DNA of 64,000 bases from Loripinus fragilis (lineage: Eukaryota; Mollusca; Bivalvia; Lucinida; Lucinidae): NCBI GenBank assembly GCA_964019695.1, contig OZ026531.1:8937701-9001700 (forward strand). The letters are read 5' to 3'. Under the pieces are notes generated by a model that was given only the letters and a program-made list of their open reading frames with translations, had not been told where the DNA came from and searched no databases. Positions 63,814 through 64,000 of the stretch are shown here, piece by piece. A program made the translations under genes and the position numbers. Numbering within the stretch: position 1 is the first letter of the stretch; each line of letters starts with the position of its first letter.

Positions 63814-64000
63814 GTGCCAGAAGTTAGCCCCCGACCAGAGCTTCATTGTGAGGCATTGCGTAAAATTTTCCGTCCCCCGAGTGCCGAGCAATAGCCCCTG
63901 AAAGGGCTTTCGGCACAATTTTCACGCCCTTATTTGAGCCACTTGTAGCCGAAGGAATTTTGCGCAAATGACTGAGAGGTGCTCCTGGGCACTGCTCATC
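63814..64000. repeat. Partial unit 79 (first 187 bp)
   Basis: Matches unit positions 1-187 of the consensus, including the whole dyad module. The array clearly continues past the window end. Confidence 0.95.

Larger units (their letters stand above)
1..64000. repeat. Satellite array, 818-bp unit, 78 complete copies plus 187 bp
   Basis: The same sequence recurs every 818 bp from the first to the last base, always in the same orientation. Most units differ from the consensus at only zero to about six positions by eye, so identity is about 99 percent or higher. Landmarks such as HindIII (AAGCTT, first at 590), BglII (AGATCT, first at 731) and TATAAAAG (first at 337) recur at this spacing. Ten units deviate in length by -2 to +10 bp. 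No array edge, inversion or inserted element is present. Known: arrays of this kind are maintained by unequal exchange and gene conversion. Inferred: nuclear heterochromatic satellite of a eukaryote. Copy number in the real chromosome may differ, because such arrays are hard to assemble. Confidence 0.97.

Noticed and set aside
1..64000. CRISPR-like array or phage/bacterial repeat system
   Set aside because: The repeating unit is a continuous 818 bp with no short repeat and variable spacer structure, and there are no associated genes.

Overview
The whole 64 kb is one head-to-tail tandem array of a non-coding unit of 818 bp. It holds 78 complete units, all in the same orientation, plus the first 187 bp of a 79th. 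No unique flank, gene, transposon or rRNA/tRNA gene interrupts it, and neither array edge lies in the window. If a unit is taken to begin at base 1, unit n starts at 1+818(n-1) up to unit 30. After that, ten small length changes shift the register: unit 30 -2, unit 33 -1, unit 46 -2, unit 51 -1, units 54 and 55 +1 each, unit 56 +10, and units 65, 71 and 74 +1 each. Unit 78 starts at 62996.

An uninterrupted array of this size with near-identical units suggests eukaryotic satellite DNA (heterochromatic, pericentromeric, subtelomeric or B-chromosome type). The species cannot be identified from the sequence. Many unit differences are C-to-T or G-to-A changes at CpG, which suggests a host that methylates CpG.

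Layout of one unit (unit-1 coordinates): 41-157 is a nested dyad-symmetric module around a hairpin at 68-103. Bases 258-360 hold two copies of a GGGTGTGAAAA core. Bases 311-372 look promoter-like (CCAAT, T8 tract, TATAAAAG, initiator-like TCATT). Bases 372-384 are alternating purine-pyrimidine. Bases 631-646 form a perfect hairpin. Bases 676-725 are AT-rich. Bases 729-758 hold a 10-bp palindrome followed by a duplicated decamer. Bases 763-817 hold weak pol III A/B-box-like matches.

The units are not randomly related. Between about 43 and 64 kb, shared rare variants recur at 7-unit, 9-unit and 3-unit spacings, the trace of recent multi-unit duplications by unequal exchange. In the left part several runs of units (5-7, 18-21) show no difference by eye. 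The short open frames that recur in each unit are not supported as genes: none spans a unit, 818 is not a multiple of 3, and frame-breaking indels have been tolerated and even amplified. I found no evidence for a new protein-based system. The interesting content is the satellite itself, its internal symmetry, its promoter-like box and its amplification history.
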